Shown: positions 43,140 to 52,196 of the stretch, one piece after another
How the letters are laid out: each line of letters opens with the position of its first letter
How positions within the stretch are numbered: position 1 is the first letter of the stretch
Origin: Microcoleus sp. AS-A8
GTDB lineage: Bacteria; Cyanobacteriota; Cyanobacteriia; Cyanobacteriales; Coleofasciculaceae
NCBI GenBank assembly: GCA_039962225.1
Contig: JAMPKV010000014.1
Span: forward strand, 62,001 to 126,000
DNA: 64,000 nucleotides
Reading direction: 5' to 3'
Notes under the pieces: model-generated
What the model saw: the letters and a program-made list of their open reading frames with translations, nothing else
The model's database searches: none
What the model was told of the DNA's origin: nothing
Translations under genes and position numbers: made by a program

Positions 43140-44843
43140 ATGACTAATCGAGAAACTCTGCGGCAACTGCTTTTACAACTCGACAACAAGAGCTACAAAG
43201 CCTATAGAGATATTAAAGGACGCTACAGATTTCCCGACTTTACCCTGATTATCGATCGCGTCCAAGGTGATCCCTTCGCCAGTCCCAGCCAATTGCGAGT
43301 GCAACTCCCTCAGTCCTTTGCGGGTTTCCCTCCTCATCTCTACCAAACCCGCAGCCGAGAAATCGCCCTCCGAGATTACCTCACTCGTGAGTTTGACAAA
43401 GCCGCACAGGAACTCAGCAGTCGGCGGGGGACTGGGAAGAGTGGATTGATTGCTATTGTTCAGGTGGGACAATCCGTACTCGATCGCACTTCCGCCTTTG
43501 TTACCCATGAATTCCTCGAAGTTCGCTTTGTAGTTGGCTTACCCGCACGGGGACGTAGTATCTTGGGGCGTCAAGCGGTGGAAATGCTTTGTGAAGATAT
43601 TCCCGAAATTGTTGACAAAGCGCTCAAGTATCATTGTCTAAATCCAAACCAAATTCAGCAACAGGTGGAAACCGTCGAGGATGCCGACTGGTTGCGTCAA
43701 CAATTGCCACAACGAGGACTCGTTGCCTTTATTCCCGATGGGGCGATGCTTCCGCGACGCAGTGGGGTGGATGAACGCCCTTTACTCACGGATGCTGTCC
43801 CCTTCCATTCCCCGGAAACCTTGCGAGTGGAATTCACCTGTCCCAATCGGGGTTTAATCACGGGAATGGGCATTCCTGCGGGGATTACCCTGATTGTCGG
43901 CGGTGGCTATCATGGCAAGTCTACCTTACTGCGAGCGATTGAATTAGGGGTTTACAACCACATCCCGGAAGATGGACGGGAACGAGTGGTGACTGATCCG
44001 GCGGCGATGAAGATTCGGGCGGAGGATGGACGGAGTATTGTCGGTGTAGATATTTCGCCGTTTATTAACCAGTTACCTCAAGGTCGCTCTACCCGTCAAT
44101 TTTCCACCACCAACGCCAGTGGGAGTACTTCACAAGCGGCAAATATTATGGAAACGTTGGAAGCGGGGGCAACGTTACTGCTGGTAGATGAAGACACGGC
44201 GGCGACTAACTTTATGATTCGCGATCGCAGAATGCAGCAGTTGATTGCCAAAGATCAAGAACCGATTACACCCTTAATCGACAAGATACGACAACTCTAT
44301 ACCGATTATGGTGTGTCCACGATTTTAGTGATGGGCGGTAGTGGCGATTACTTTGATGTGGCGGATACGGTGATTGCGATGGAAAACTTCCAGCCCTATG
44401 ATGTTACGGCAAAAGCCAAGGCGATCGCACAGCAATACCAAACAGAACGTACCCCCGAAGGTGGCGAAAAGTTCGGGCAAATTACATCCCGCATTCCCGT
44501 ACCTGAAAGTATCGACCCCAGTCGCGGTCAGCGCGATGTCAAGTTGAAAGTCCGGGATGTCGATGAGGTGGTATTTGGGAGTGAGGAGATTGATTTAGCG
44601 GCAGTTGAGCAAATTGTGGAGAGAGGGCAATTGAGAGCGATCGCGTCTGCTATTGTTTACGCGAAGGAGCAATATATTGATGGGCGTTGTTCACTGCCAG
44701 AGGTTCTCAATCAGGTGATGGCAGATATTGAGACACAAGGATTAGATATTCTCAGTCATTTGCCGGAAGGGGATTTAGTTTTATTTCGTCGCTTTGAACT
44801 GGCTGCTGCTTTAAATCGCTTGCGATCGCTCAAGGTGCGGTGA
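43140..44843 (+). CDS. ABC-class predicted ATPase (PF09818 / COG3044)
   Basis: 567 residues. Hallmarks of this stand-alone ABC-class ATPase family: N-terminal FPDFTLIIDRVQGDPFASPS, GRSILGRQAVEML, Walker A LIVGGGYHGKSTLLRA, SFINQLPQGRSTRQFSTTNA-like region (here VDISPFINQLPQGRSTRQ), ABC signature-like ASGSTSQAANI and Walker B TLLLVDEDTAATNFM. No membrane segment or partner permease is present. The family is widespread but of unknown function; links to RNA or isoprenoid metabolism have been suggested but I cannot support them here. Confidence 0.9.
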   Translation: MTNRETLRQLLLQLDNKSYKAYRDIKGRYRFPDFTLIIDRVQGDPFASPSQLRVQLPQSFAGFPPHLYQTRSREIALRDYLTREFDKAAQELSSRRGTGKSGLIAIVQVGQSVLDRTSAFVTHEFLEVRFVVGLPARGRSILGRQAVEMLCEDIPEIVDKALKYHCLNPNQIQQQVETVEDADWLRQQLPQRGLVAFIPDGAMLPRRSGVDERPLLTDAVPFHSPETLRVEFTCPNRGLITGMGIPAGITLIVGGGYHGKSTLLRAIELGVYNHIPEDGRERVVTDPAAMKIRAEDGRSIVGVDISPFINQLPQGRSTRQFSTTNASGSTSQAANIMETLEAGATLLLVDEDTAATNFMIRDRRMQQLIAKDQEPITPLIDKIRQLYTDYGVSTILVMGGSGDYFDVADTVIAMENFQPYDVTAKAKAIAQQYQTERTPEGGEKFGQITSRIPVPESIDPSRGQRDVKLKVRDVDEVVFGSEEIDLAAVEQIVERGQLRAIASAIVYAKEQYIDGRCSLPEVLNQVMADIETQGLDILSHLPEGDLVLFRRFELAAALNRLRSLKVR

Positions 44844-44892
44844 TAACTAAGAAAGGATATGGAACCCCTTGATACCCCAATATTGTATTTTC

Positions 44893-45040
44893 TTAACGCA
44901 GAGGTTTACGCCGAGGAACGCAGAGTTTTTAGACTCTAAATTTAGTTAATTCCGAGACAAACGGAAATGAAATGAATAAGTTATTGCACATTTAACTTGC
45001 CTGAAGAGGACGGGCCTGATGTCCATCCCACAAGAGTTTT
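44893..45040. repeat. Dispersed repeats: AACGCAGAGG type and third GACGGGC..CCCACAAG copy
   Basis: TTAACGCAGAGGTTTACGCC followed by GAGGAACGCAGAG at about 44894-44928 is a common cyanobacterial intergenic repeat. At 44985-45040, GCACATTTAACTT followed by AGGACGGGCCTGATGTCC and ATCCCACAAGAG matches the copies at 3142-3320. Confidence 0.75.
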
Positions 45041-45080
45041 AACACTAAGGATAGTGCTTGCCTAAGCGTGGAACGACTTA

Positions 45081-45548
45081 CTAATTCATTTCATTACTTT
45101 TAGGTCGATTCAACTCTTTACACTTCGCCAAAGCTTGTGCATAAGCCGTTTGATAGTCTTTTCCGCCTAACATAACGTCCCCGTAGTATTCATAGGGCGC
45201 ATCCCCATAAACCGGGAGCGGCGGATCGTCTGGATAATCTTCTTTGGCTTCTTCAACGGCAGCTAAAAGTTGTTTAACACTCAGGCGTTGTACTGGAAAG
45301 TAGTAGAATTCTTGCTCTGTCTTATCTAAGTAGGGTAGTGTGGGATCAACCAGACGATCTTCAAGCTCAAGCCAACCATGTTCAATGGGTTTGTATGGCT
45401 TTCCGGGTTTGACTAAAAATCCTTGGACATACATCGATTCTTTGAGCAATTTTGTAGCTCTGAAAGCATTATCAAAACTCTCTTTGGCTTTGCTTTTGAT
45501 GTTGGCAGCAATTTCTAAGGATAGGGCCGTATCTAAAGGTTTGTTCAT
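45081..45548 (-). CDS. Hypothetical protein, 155 residues
   Basis: A soluble, acidic protein with no recognised family. Notable stretches are IEHGWLELEDRLVDPTLPYL, which resembles the His-containing strand of papain-like or transglutaminase-like folds (H-x-W...D), and YYFPVQRLSVKQLLAAVEEA. The C-terminus has YGDAPYEYYGDVMLGG and a helical tail. A Cys nucleophile is not evident before the His, so an enzymatic role is doubtful. ORF length and codon use look real. It stands alone, between repeat DNA and the UDG-like gene. Confidence 0.65.
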   Translation of the reverse strand: MNKPLDTALSLEIAANIKSKAKESFDNAFRATKLLKESMYVQGFLVKPGKPYKPIEHGWLELEDRLVDPTLPYLDKTEQEFYYFPVQRLSVKQLLAAVEEAKEDYPDDPPLPVYGDAPYEYYGDVMLGGKDYQTAYAQALAKCKELNRPKSNEMN

Positions 45549-45721
45549 TAAAATTCTTGGGCTTGCTATACATCCAGATCCCTATAACCTCCTCCTATGA
45601 GTTCCAGTTCATCAGGGGAGCCAGATGAGACCTGTTACCAATGCTCTTGAGAAAAAAGTATGATCTTGAACTCTAAACTATATCGAGAACTTCCTTGAGC
45701 AGGATGCTCTTAAAGTCTATT

Positions 45722-46399
45722 TTAAGAGAAAATGGAGGTTAGACGCTGCTGAAGCAATGGGGGGAATTGGGCATAGTATTTTTGGTTCAGTGGCGAGGGG
45801 TGAGGGAGTGGTAAAATCGTGACTGAGCGTTCATGTCGCTTGCCTTGTTCGTCTTGGGCGGTCAGGGTGATGAGAAGACTGGATGTATAGCGATCGCTCC
45901 CTGCAAAAAACTGGGCTGCTTCGCCTTTGGAGGCATAAGGTGAAAACCATTTAAAGGCTTCGTTCCCTAAGGTAATAATCCAACTTCCTTGCCAGTGCAG
46001 TATCAGCAATTGTTCCAGGAAAGGGCGAAATCGCTTTTTAACAATTTCCGAATAGGCTTTGTTACCGGGTGGTTTGTATGGAACCGTGTTCGTAAGCAGA
46101 ACGTGTTCCAGAACTTCCGATAAGTCTGTGCTACGAGTTGGCTCTTTGTGAAACAGAGTGCGATAGATACCTTGTCGAACGAGCCGACCTGCTGCACCAT
46201 AGAGGGGTTGTTGGACTAGAACTTCATCTTTTCCTAAATCACGAGCAAAAAAGCACAAGGGACTTTCTAAATTGCCTCCATAGAGAATAGGCATTTTGGG
46301 GTCTAATCCTGCTGCTTGATAAACCGGTTCATCGATGGGAAAAGATTCGCGTTGCGCTTCACCATAGACTTGAGTAATCAATTGATTGATATCTGACAT
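45722..46399 (-). CDS. Uracil-DNA glycosylase-fold protein
   Basis: 225 residues with the layout of the UDG superfamily: an N-terminal CFFARDLGKDEVLVQQPLYG (family-4/5-like motif 1 region), LLTNTVPYKPPGNKAYS in the position of the substrate-binding strand, SWIITLGNEAFKWF, and the motif-2-like LPLPHPSPLNQKYY with its His. Such proteins excise uracil or act as glycosylase-like binding proteins. The canonical 4Fe-4S cysteines of family 4 are not visible, so activity is uncertain. It is divergent from pip. Confidence 0.78.
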   Translation of the reverse strand: MSDINQLITQVYGEAQRESFPIDEPVYQAAGLDPKMPILYGGNLESPLCFFARDLGKDEVLVQQPLYGAAGRLVRQGIYRTLFHKEPTRSTDLSEVLEHVLLTNTVPYKPPGNKAYSEIVKKRFRPFLEQLLILHWQGSWIITLGNEAFKWFSPYASKGEAAQFFAGSDRYTSSLLITLTAQDEQGKRHERSVTILPLPHPSPLNQKYYAQFPPLLQQRLTSIFS

Positions 46400-46551
46400 G
46401 AGCGAGACGGAGCAAGGGGAACGGTTTACAGGTTAGCAGGAAAAGTTAACCAAGTTTATTGGGATGAGAGAGTGGCGATGGGTAGTGATTTAATGAGAAC
46501 AGCGATGATCTCAATACTCACCACTGCAAGGGTCAGTCAGTTACCGGAACC

Positions 46552-47499
46552 ATGCGAGAACTCTATCCCCCTATTGAACCCTATCATCAGGCAACCCTAG
46601 CCGTGTCCGGCCTGCATACGATTTATTTTGAAGAGTCGGGGAATCCTGACGGAAAGCCCGTTGTCGTGTTACACGGGGGGCCAGGGGGTGGGAGTATACC
46701 GGAATATCGCCAATACTTCGACCCAACAAAATGGCGCATTGTGATATTTGACCAACGGGGTTGTGGGAAAAGTAGCCCTCATGCGGAACTACAAGAAAAC
46801 ACGACTTGGGATTTGGTCAACGATATCGAAAAACTGCGAGTGAAACTAGGAATTGAGCAGTGGGTGGTGTTTGGGGGGAGTTGGGGCAGTACTCTGTCCT
46901 TAGCGTACAGCGAGACTCATCCGGAACGTTGCAAGGGATTGATTCTGCGCGGTATTTTCATGCTCAGGCAGAAAGAACTTCTCTGGTTTTATCAGGAAGG
47001 AACGAGTTATATCTTCCCCGATGCTTGGGAGGAATATGTTAAACCGATTCCCGAAGAAGAACGTCACGATTTTATGGGAGCCTACTACAAACGATTGACG
47101 AGTCCAGATTTGGAAACACGCTTAGAAGCTGCTCGTGCGTGGTCAGTTTGGGAGGCAAGTACCAGTAAACTATTGCAAGACCCTGGGCTAATGCAACGGT
47201 TTGGTCAAAACAATTTTGCCGATGCTTTTGCCCGAATTGAGTGTCATTATTTCGTTAATAAAGGCTTTTTTGAACCAGAAGATCAGCTCTTAAAAAATGT
47301 CGATCGCATTCGTCATATTCCAGGTGTGATTGTCCAGGGACGCTACGATGTGGTTTGTCCGATGATATCGGCTTGGGAGCTGCATCGCGCTTGGCCTGAA
47401 GCGGAGTTGATTGTGGTTCCGGATGCTGGACATTCCATGTCAGAACCGGGGATTCGTAGTGCTTTAATTGAAGCAACGGATCAGTTTGCTTCTTTGTGA
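46552..47499 (+). CDS. pip: Proline iminopeptidase (alpha/beta hydrolase)
   Basis: 315 residues of the S33 peptidase family that removes N-terminal proline from peptides. Motifs: VVLHGGPGGGSIPEYRQYFD, oxyanion and DQRGCGKSSPH, the nucleophile elbow GGSWGSTLSLAY, the catalytic Asp in GRYDVVCPM and the catalytic His in PDAGHSMSEPG. Full length and intact. The ATG at 46552 gives the usual N-terminus (MRELYPPIEPYH). Confidence 0.95.
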   Translation: MRELYPPIEPYHQATLAVSGLHTIYFEESGNPDGKPVVVLHGGPGGGSIPEYRQYFDPTKWRIVIFDQRGCGKSSPHAELQENTTWDLVNDIEKLRVKLGIEQWVVFGGSWGSTLSLAYSETHPERCKGLILRGIFMLRQKELLWFYQEGTSYIFPDAWEEYVKPIPEEERHDFMGAYYKRLTSPDLETRLEAARAWSVWEASTSKLLQDPGLMQRFGQNNFADAFARIECHYFVNKGFFEPEDQLLKNVDRIRHIPGVIVQGRYDVVCPMISAWELHRAWPEAELIVVPDAGHSMSEPGIRSALIEATDQFASL

Positions 47500-47526
47500 A
47501 AGAGCGATCGCCTAAGGTAGTAGCTG

Positions 47527-48084
47527 TTACCTAAGAAGGCGAAACGACCCGTGAATGCGTTCAATTGTGCCAGCAGAACTAGAATTACTAGCCGTGTAAT
47601 AACTAGAAATGACGACCGTTTGCTTATTGTTGTAGCGAACAAAAGTGAGCATTGAGTCGGGAAAGTCAAATCCTCCACCTGTCAGGTGCACCCTAACAGC
47701 ATTCCGCCCATTAATGGTTAGGTTGCGGCGTTGTTTCACTGTGGCATTGTAGGATTGACTGCTAGCTATATCCCTTTTAACTACAGTTTCTAGGGAACCC
47801 TCAGGGAAGGTAATGTCCGTTTTAATTAGGTTGGCTGGAGCTTTCCCCCCTCCAGCGCCGGTTGGTTTGCGACTCCAGATTGTAGTGTAATTGGTAGCAC
47901 TTTTATCTATAACCCAGCCAGAGGGATGTTGAATTGAGAAAAAATTGCGTTCTGTATAGGTGACAAATTTTGGCTGCGTTTGAGCGCTGCTGGAGTTGAT
48001 GCCTGTCAGGGAATGGGACAGTGGCAGAACACCTAGAAAAGCGGTAGTTGTCAAGAGAGTTAAGACGAGCTGTTTGGGCTTCAT
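47527..48084 (-). CDS. Exported PsbP-fold-like protein
   Basis: 185 residues with a signal peptide (LVLTLLTTTAFLGVLPLSHSL, cleavage near SSAQT). The mature region FVTYTERNFFSIQHPSGWVI, then DKSATNYTTIWSRKP, LIKTDITFPEGSLETVV and AVRVHLTGGGFDFPDSMLTFV has the alpha/beta sandwich rhythm of PsbP/Mog1-like proteins. It is not PsbP or CyanoP by sequence and I cannot assign a photosystem role. It ends 27 bp from pip in convergent orientation. Confidence 0.7.
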   Translation of the reverse strand: MKPKQLVLTLLTTTAFLGVLPLSHSLTGINSSSAQTQPKFVTYTERNFFSIQHPSGWVIDKSATNYTTIWSRKPTGAGGGKAPANLIKTDITFPEGSLETVVKRDIASSQSYNATVKQRRNLTINGRNAVRVHLTGGGFDFPDSMLTFVRYNNKQTVVISSYYTASNSSSAGTIERIHGSFRLLR

Positions 48085-48202
48085 AGGCTAAGAAGATGTT
48101 TCTGCTAGGTATTTTAGTGATGTTTGTACTGAGTGGGTATATTGTGTGGGCTGTGCTGCAAGCAAGCTTAACTCTTTTGGCTAGAAGCCAGTGTCATTTT
48201 TC

Positions 48203-49177
48203 ATGATTGACCACGATCGTTTATTCAAAGAACTCCTTTCTACCTTCTTTGTGGAGTTCCTCGAACTGTTCTTCCCCGATGTCAGTGAGTATGTAGAGCG
48301 TGACTCCTTGGTGCCAATGGACAAGGAACTGTTCACGGATGTCACCTCTGGGGAGAGGTACGAAGCCGATTTGGTGATGAGAGCGCAGTTTAGAGGACAA
48401 TCTTCTCAGTTTTTGGTTCATGTCGAACACCAGTCCAGCTCCCAAAGCGACTTCAATCGGCGGATGTTTCGCTATTTTGCTCGTCTGCACGAAACTCATG
48501 CTTTGCCCGTTTATCCGATTGTTATTTTTTCCCAGGACTCGCCTCGGCGTCCAGAACCGGACTCGTATCGGGTTGAGTTTTCCGATTTTTTGGTGTTGGA
48601 ATTCCACTATCGAGTGATTCAGCTCAATCGTCTCCAGTGGCAAGATTTTGTTAACCTGCCCAATCCTGTTGCCAGTGCTTTAATGGCAAAAATGCAGATG
48701 GAGCCTCAAGAGCGCCCTGTTGTGAAGGTAGAGTGCTTGAGGTTACTGGCTAGCTTGGGATTAAATCCAGCCCAAATACAGCTAATTTCTGGATTCATCG
48801 ACACTTACTTAAAGTTGAGTCAAACGGAGCAGGTACGGTTTCAAGCTGAACTCGATAGGATCGAACCAGCAAGGCAGGAGGAAGTTATGCAGATAGTCAC
48901 CAGTTGGATGGAAGAAGGTTTGCAACGGGGAAGACAGGAAGGGCTAGAGGAGGGAAGAAGGCAGGAGGCTTTATCCCTAGTGTTGCGGCAACTTGCGCGT
49001 CGAGTTGGTGAAATGGAGCCGGAGTTACAGGAGCAAATTCAGGCGTTAGCGATCGCACAAATCGAGGACTTGGGTGAGGCGTTATTGGATTTTTCGACTA
49101 AGGCGGATTTGGAGGCTTGGTTAGAGGATTGCGCTTCAAGATTGGAATCTAGCAGTGATTCTCCTGATTCTGAGTGA
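48203..49177 (+). CDS. Rpn-family recombination nuclease/transposase-like protein with DUF4351
   Basis: About 324 residues. The N-terminal domain is the PD-(D/E)XK nuclease type found in Rpn/YhgA proteins (MIDHDRLFKELLSTFFVEFL, EADLVMRAQFRGQSSQFLVHVEHQSS), with the E-D-E-x-Q catalytic constellation apparent. The C-terminus has a Glu/Arg-rich coiled coil (EEGLQRGRQEGLEEGRRQEA) and a DUF4351 helix bundle (LVLRQLARRVGEM). Such genes are numerous in large cyanobacterial genomes and may be domesticated mobile genes. The ATG at 48203 fits homologues; the frame also has a GTG at 48191. Confidence 0.88.
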   Translation: MIDHDRLFKELLSTFFVEFLELFFPDVSEYVERDSLVPMDKELFTDVTSGERYEADLVMRAQFRGQSSQFLVHVEHQSSSQSDFNRRMFRYFARLHETHALPVYPIVIFSQDSPRRPEPDSYRVEFSDFLVLEFHYRVIQLNRLQWQDFVNLPNPVASALMAKMQMEPQERPVVKVECLRLLASLGLNPAQIQLISGFIDTYLKLSQTEQVRFQAELDRIEPARQEEVMQIVTSWMEEGLQRGRQEGLEEGRRQEALSLVLRQLARRVGEMEPELQEQIQALAIAQIEDLGEALLDFSTKADLEAWLEDCASRLESSSDSPDSE

Positions 49178-49194
49178 GACAAAGTGCGATCGCT

Positions 49195-49235
49195 CTCAAC
49201 CCGCGCAGGCGGACTTCGGTTGTGTAGACGCGATT
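49195..49235. repeat. Dispersed repeat ACCCGCGCAGGCGGACTTCG
   Basis: ACCCGCGCAGGCGGACTTCG followed by GTTGTGTAGACGCGATT matches the widespread cyanobacterial repeat consensus (GCAGGCGGGCTT..TGTGTAGCCGCGA). It is in the 246-bp gap before the Ter operon. No clear promoter is visible in the remainder. Confidence 0.7.
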
Positions 49236-49423
49236 AATGCTGCTCAAAATAGTTGCTCAGCTAGCCAGTGCAATATCTTTAGATCTTCAACCGTGATGTT
49301 ACTGATCTTCGAGCGAGACCTAAGGACAAAAATTCAGTAGTATTACCGAAGGCAAGAACTTTGAGGAAGCCTAACGTATATGGTGGACTCCTGGTTGACG
49401 AACAACAGAAGGCAGGCTAAATA

Positions 49424-49999
49424 ATGGCAGTTTCACTAGCAAAAGGACAACGTGTATCACTTGAAAAAGTGGCACCAGGTCTTTCAGAGGTATTCATTGG
49501 TCTTGGATGGGACGTTAAATCTACAGACACAGGTTCCGACTTTGATCTTGATTCGTCCGTATTCATGTTAGGTGCTAATGAAAAACTCATTTCTGACTCT
49601 CACTTCATTTTTTACAACAACCTCACTAGCCCTGATCCAGATAAATCGCTTCAGCACCTTGGGGATAACCTCACGGGTGTAGGCGAGGGCGATGATGAGG
49701 TGATCAAAATTAACCTCAAAAAAGTACCTGCTGATGTCCAAAAAATCGTTGTTACTGTAACCATCCATGAAGCACAGCAACGTAATCAAAATTTTGGTCA
49801 AGTGCAAAATGCGTTCGTGCGTGTCGTCAATGCTCAAACAAAACAGGAAGCTGTTCGCTACGACCTCGTGGAAGACTACTCCATAGAGACAGCACTGATT
49901 ATGGCTGAACTATACCGTAAAGATGGTGAATGGCGTCTCAATGCCGTTGGTGCAGGTTATCAGGGCGGTTTACAAGCACTACTTGATCGCTACAGCTAA
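49424..49999 (+). CDS. TerD-family Ca2+-binding stress protein, copy 1
   Basis: 191 residues of the TerD fold, cytoplasmic calcium-binding stress proteins of tellurium-resistance-type systems. Key residues are present: GLGWDVKSTDTGSDFDLDSS (Asp39/41/43) and HLGDNLTGVGEGDDEVIKI (Asp81, Asp90, Asp91), plus NFGQVQNAFVRV and RKDGEWRLNAVGAGY. It starts the operon, twelve bases before copy 2. Copies 1 and 3 are closer to each other than to copy 2. Confidence 0.93.
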   Translation: MAVSLAKGQRVSLEKVAPGLSEVFIGLGWDVKSTDTGSDFDLDSSVFMLGANEKLISDSHFIFYNNLTSPDPDKSLQHLGDNLTGVGEGDDEVIKINLKKVPADVQKIVVTVTIHEAQQRNQNFGQVQNAFVRVVNAQTKQEAVRYDLVEDYSIETALIMAELYRKDGEWRLNAVGAGYQGGLQALLDRYS

Positions 50000-50011
50000 G
50001 AGGCAAAACAC

Positions 50012-50614
50012 ATGGGAATTAACCTACAAAAAGGACAGCGCATTTCGCTTTCTAAAGAGGCACCTGGTCTTACAAAGCTCATGTGCGGACTGGGTTGGGA
50101 TGTCAGCAAACGAGGCGGTGGGGGTATTTTTGGAGCTTTTAGCAATACTCAAGACTGCGATTTAGATGCATCAGTTATTTGCTTGAATAGCAATGACAAA
50201 TGGACTAACCAAGCTAACGTAGTTTATTTCGGTAATTTGAGCCATTCCTCAGGAGCGATTACTCATCTTGGTGATAATCTCACTGGTGCCGGTGATGGGG
50301 ATGATGAGCAAATTATTATTGATTTGTCTCGGCTACCATCAGATATTACGAAACTTGTTTTCACAGTGAACATTTACAACTGTGTAGCTCGTAAACAAGA
50401 CTTTGGACAGGTTCAAAATGCTTTTGTGCGCTTGGTTAATGTCTCTAATAATCAAGAACTCGCTCGATATAACCTATCGGGAACTGAATACATGGGCATG
50501 ACTGGGATGATTATGGCTGAAATCTACAAGCATAATAATGAGTGGAAAATGGCAGCCATTGGCAACGGCATTAGCGTTAATGGTTTAGGAGAACTTTTGA
50601 AATCCTATACTTAA
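50012..50614 (+). CDS. TerD-family protein, copy 2 (divergent)
   Basis: 200 residues. The fold and calcium-ligand motifs are kept (QDCDLDASVICLNSNDK, HLGDNLTGAGDGDDEQIII), but a Gly-rich insert (RGGGGIFGAFSNTQ) sits in the first ligand loop, as in TerZ/TerX-like paralogues. The conserved HEA of copies 1 and 3 is replaced by IYNCVARKQDFGQVQNAF. It probably forms a distinct subunit in the same stress complex. It starts twelve bases after copy 1. Confidence 0.92.
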   Translation: MGINLQKGQRISLSKEAPGLTKLMCGLGWDVSKRGGGGIFGAFSNTQDCDLDASVICLNSNDKWTNQANVVYFGNLSHSSGAITHLGDNLTGAGDGDDEQIIIDLSRLPSDITKLVFTVNIYNCVARKQDFGQVQNAFVRLVNVSNNQELARYNLSGTEYMGMTGMIMAEIYKHNNEWKMAAIGNGISVNGLGELLKSYT

Positions 50615-50711
50615 TTACTCCCTGAGTCTCTGGATGAACCCTACGAGATTGAGTAAATCAACTGAATGTTAATTCCGAATAGAAGTTGTTTTGTAAAAAG
50701 AGGTAGAAATC

Positions 50712-51284
50712 ATGTCGATTAACCTAAGCAAAGGTGAGCGGATTAATCTCTCAAAAGAAGCACCTGGTCTTAAAAAGGCCGGAATTGGTTTAGGTTGGGA
50801 TACTAACCAGACAGATACAGGTGCGGGGTTTGACTTAGATGCGTCTGTATTTATGTTGGGAGCTAATGGAAAAATTCCTAGCGAGAAATACTTCGTATTC
50901 TACAACAACCCAGAATCACCCGATAGTTCGGTGAAGCATCTAGGAGATAGCAGAACTGGAGAGGGTGCAGGAGATGATGAGACGGCTGAAATTGATTTGA
51001 GTAAAGTAGATGCTTCTGTTCAAGAAATAGTTTTTGTTGTAACTATTCATGAAGCAGAGCAAAGAAAGCAAAACTTTGGTCAAGTCAGAAACTCGTTTAT
51101 CAGAATTTATGACAGTTCCACAGAAAAACAAGTTGCTAAGTATGAGTTAGAGGAAGATTTTTCAACAGAAACAGCCATTGAGTTTGGAAAACTCTACAAA
51201 AAAGATGGAGAGTGGAGATTCCAAGCAGTTGGGCAAGGCTATAAGGCTGGATTGCAGAAATTTGTAGATCAGTATGCTTCTTAG
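50712..51284 (+). CDS. TerD-family Ca2+-binding stress protein, copy 3
   Basis: 190 residues, very like copy 1: GLGWDTNQTDTGAGFDLDAS, HLGDSRTGEGAGDDETAEI, TIHEAEQRKQNFGQVRNSF and YKKDGEWRFQAVGQGY. The ligand aspartates are intact. It has its own GAGG-based ribosome-binding site nine bases before the ATG. The 97-bp gap after copy 2 and the hairpin after copy 3 suggest graded expression within the operon. Confidence 0.93.
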   Translation: MSINLSKGERINLSKEAPGLKKAGIGLGWDTNQTDTGAGFDLDASVFMLGANGKIPSEKYFVFYNNPESPDSSVKHLGDSRTGEGAGDDETAEIDLSKVDASVQEIVFVVTIHEAEQRKQNFGQVRNSFIRIYDSSTEKQVAKYELEEDFSTETAIEFGKLYKKDGEWRFQAVGQGYKAGLQKFVDQYAS

Positions 51285-51322
51285 TTAGTCTCTAAAAGGA
51301 AGCCAACAATAAAACGGAAATC

Positions 51323-51359
51323 AAAGAGGGCATTCAAAATTTATATGAATGTCCTCTTT
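51323..51359. terminator. 13-bp hairpin between third TerD gene and VWA gene
   Basis: AAAGAGGGCATTC (51323-51335) pairs with GAATGTCCTCTTT (51347-51359), with one G-T pair and an 11-nt loop. No U-tract follows, so it may be an RNA-stability or attenuation element that lowers expression of the two downstream genes rather than a full terminator. Confidence 0.7.
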
Positions 51360-51393
51360 AAGTAAGATGTAAATTTAATAGAAGGGAAGAAAG

Positions 51394-52176
51394 ATGGCTA
51401 TTTCGCTGAAAAAGATTGAGCAGGAAGCACCACAACTTATCGACCTTGCAAAGAAAGCAGATATTTCCCTACAAAAAGCGAATTTGACAAATCACCAGGC
51501 TAAGGTGGCGCTTTGTCTTGACATTTCTGGTTCGATGGCATCTCTCTATTCATCAGGTAAAATTCAACGGTTTGCCGAAAAAATTTTAGCTTTGGGATGT
51601 TGGTTTGATGATAATGGTTCTATTGATATATTTCTATTCGGAGCTAACGCTCATAAAGCAGGTGAAATGACACTTGCTAATTTCAAAAACTTTATTCCGA
51701 ATGTACTGAATCAGTATCCACTAGAGGGTGGTACTTACTACGGTAAAGTGATGAAGATGATTAGAAGCTTCTATTTTCCGCTGGGAAGAGGAGAAAGTCG
51801 GAAGTCAGCTGTCGCATCAAATAAACCTGTCTACGTTATGTTTGTTACTGATGGAGCAACTGCTGACAATTCAGAGACAGAACAACAGGTTAAGTGGTCT
51901 TCATTTGAGCCAATTTTCTGGCAATTTATGGCAATTGGGAAGTCCCGTAAAGATGTGAAAGGAGAGGGATTGTTTGGCTGGTTATCTAAAGCATTTGCCA
52001 GTGATTTTACATTTCTGGAGGAACTTGACAATATGAGCAATCGCTATGTAGATAATGCCGATTTCTTCAGCGTGGAAGACCCTGAAATTATTGCCGATCA
52101 AGAACTTTACGATCTACTGATGACTGAATATCCAGGTTGGGTGAAATTAGCTAAAACGAAAAAATTATTACGATAA
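51394..52176 (+). CDS. VWA-domain TerF/TerY-like protein
   Basis: 260 residues: a von Willebrand A domain with the MIDAS motif DISGSM (Asp43, Ser45, Ser47), the MIDAS Thr in LEGGTYYGKVM and Asp in VMFVTDGATADN. The N-terminal AISLKKIEQEAPQLIDLAKK helix recalls the region between TerD and VWA parts in TerF. In Ter systems VWA proteins are thought to scaffold metal-dependent complexes with TerD proteins (established comparative-genomics view). It is separated from the TerD genes by a stable hairpin. Confidence 0.9.
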   Translation: MAISLKKIEQEAPQLIDLAKKADISLQKANLTNHQAKVALCLDISGSMASLYSSGKIQRFAEKILALGCWFDDNGSIDIFLFGANAHKAGEMTLANFKNFIPNVLNQYPLEGGTYYGKVMKMIRSFYFPLGRGESRKSAVASNKPVYVMFVTDGATADNSETEQQVKWSSFEPIFWQFMAIGKSRKDVKGEGLFGWLSKAFASDFTFLEELDNMSNRYVDNADFFSVEDPEIIADQELYDLLMTEYPGWVKLAKTKKLLR

Positions 52177-52196
52177 AAATTTTCTGCTCTAAGTAA

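Noticed and set aside
49155-49340. A short ORF before the Ter operon
   Set aside because: It overlaps the end of the Rpn-type gene and a dispersed repeat, with no conserved features.
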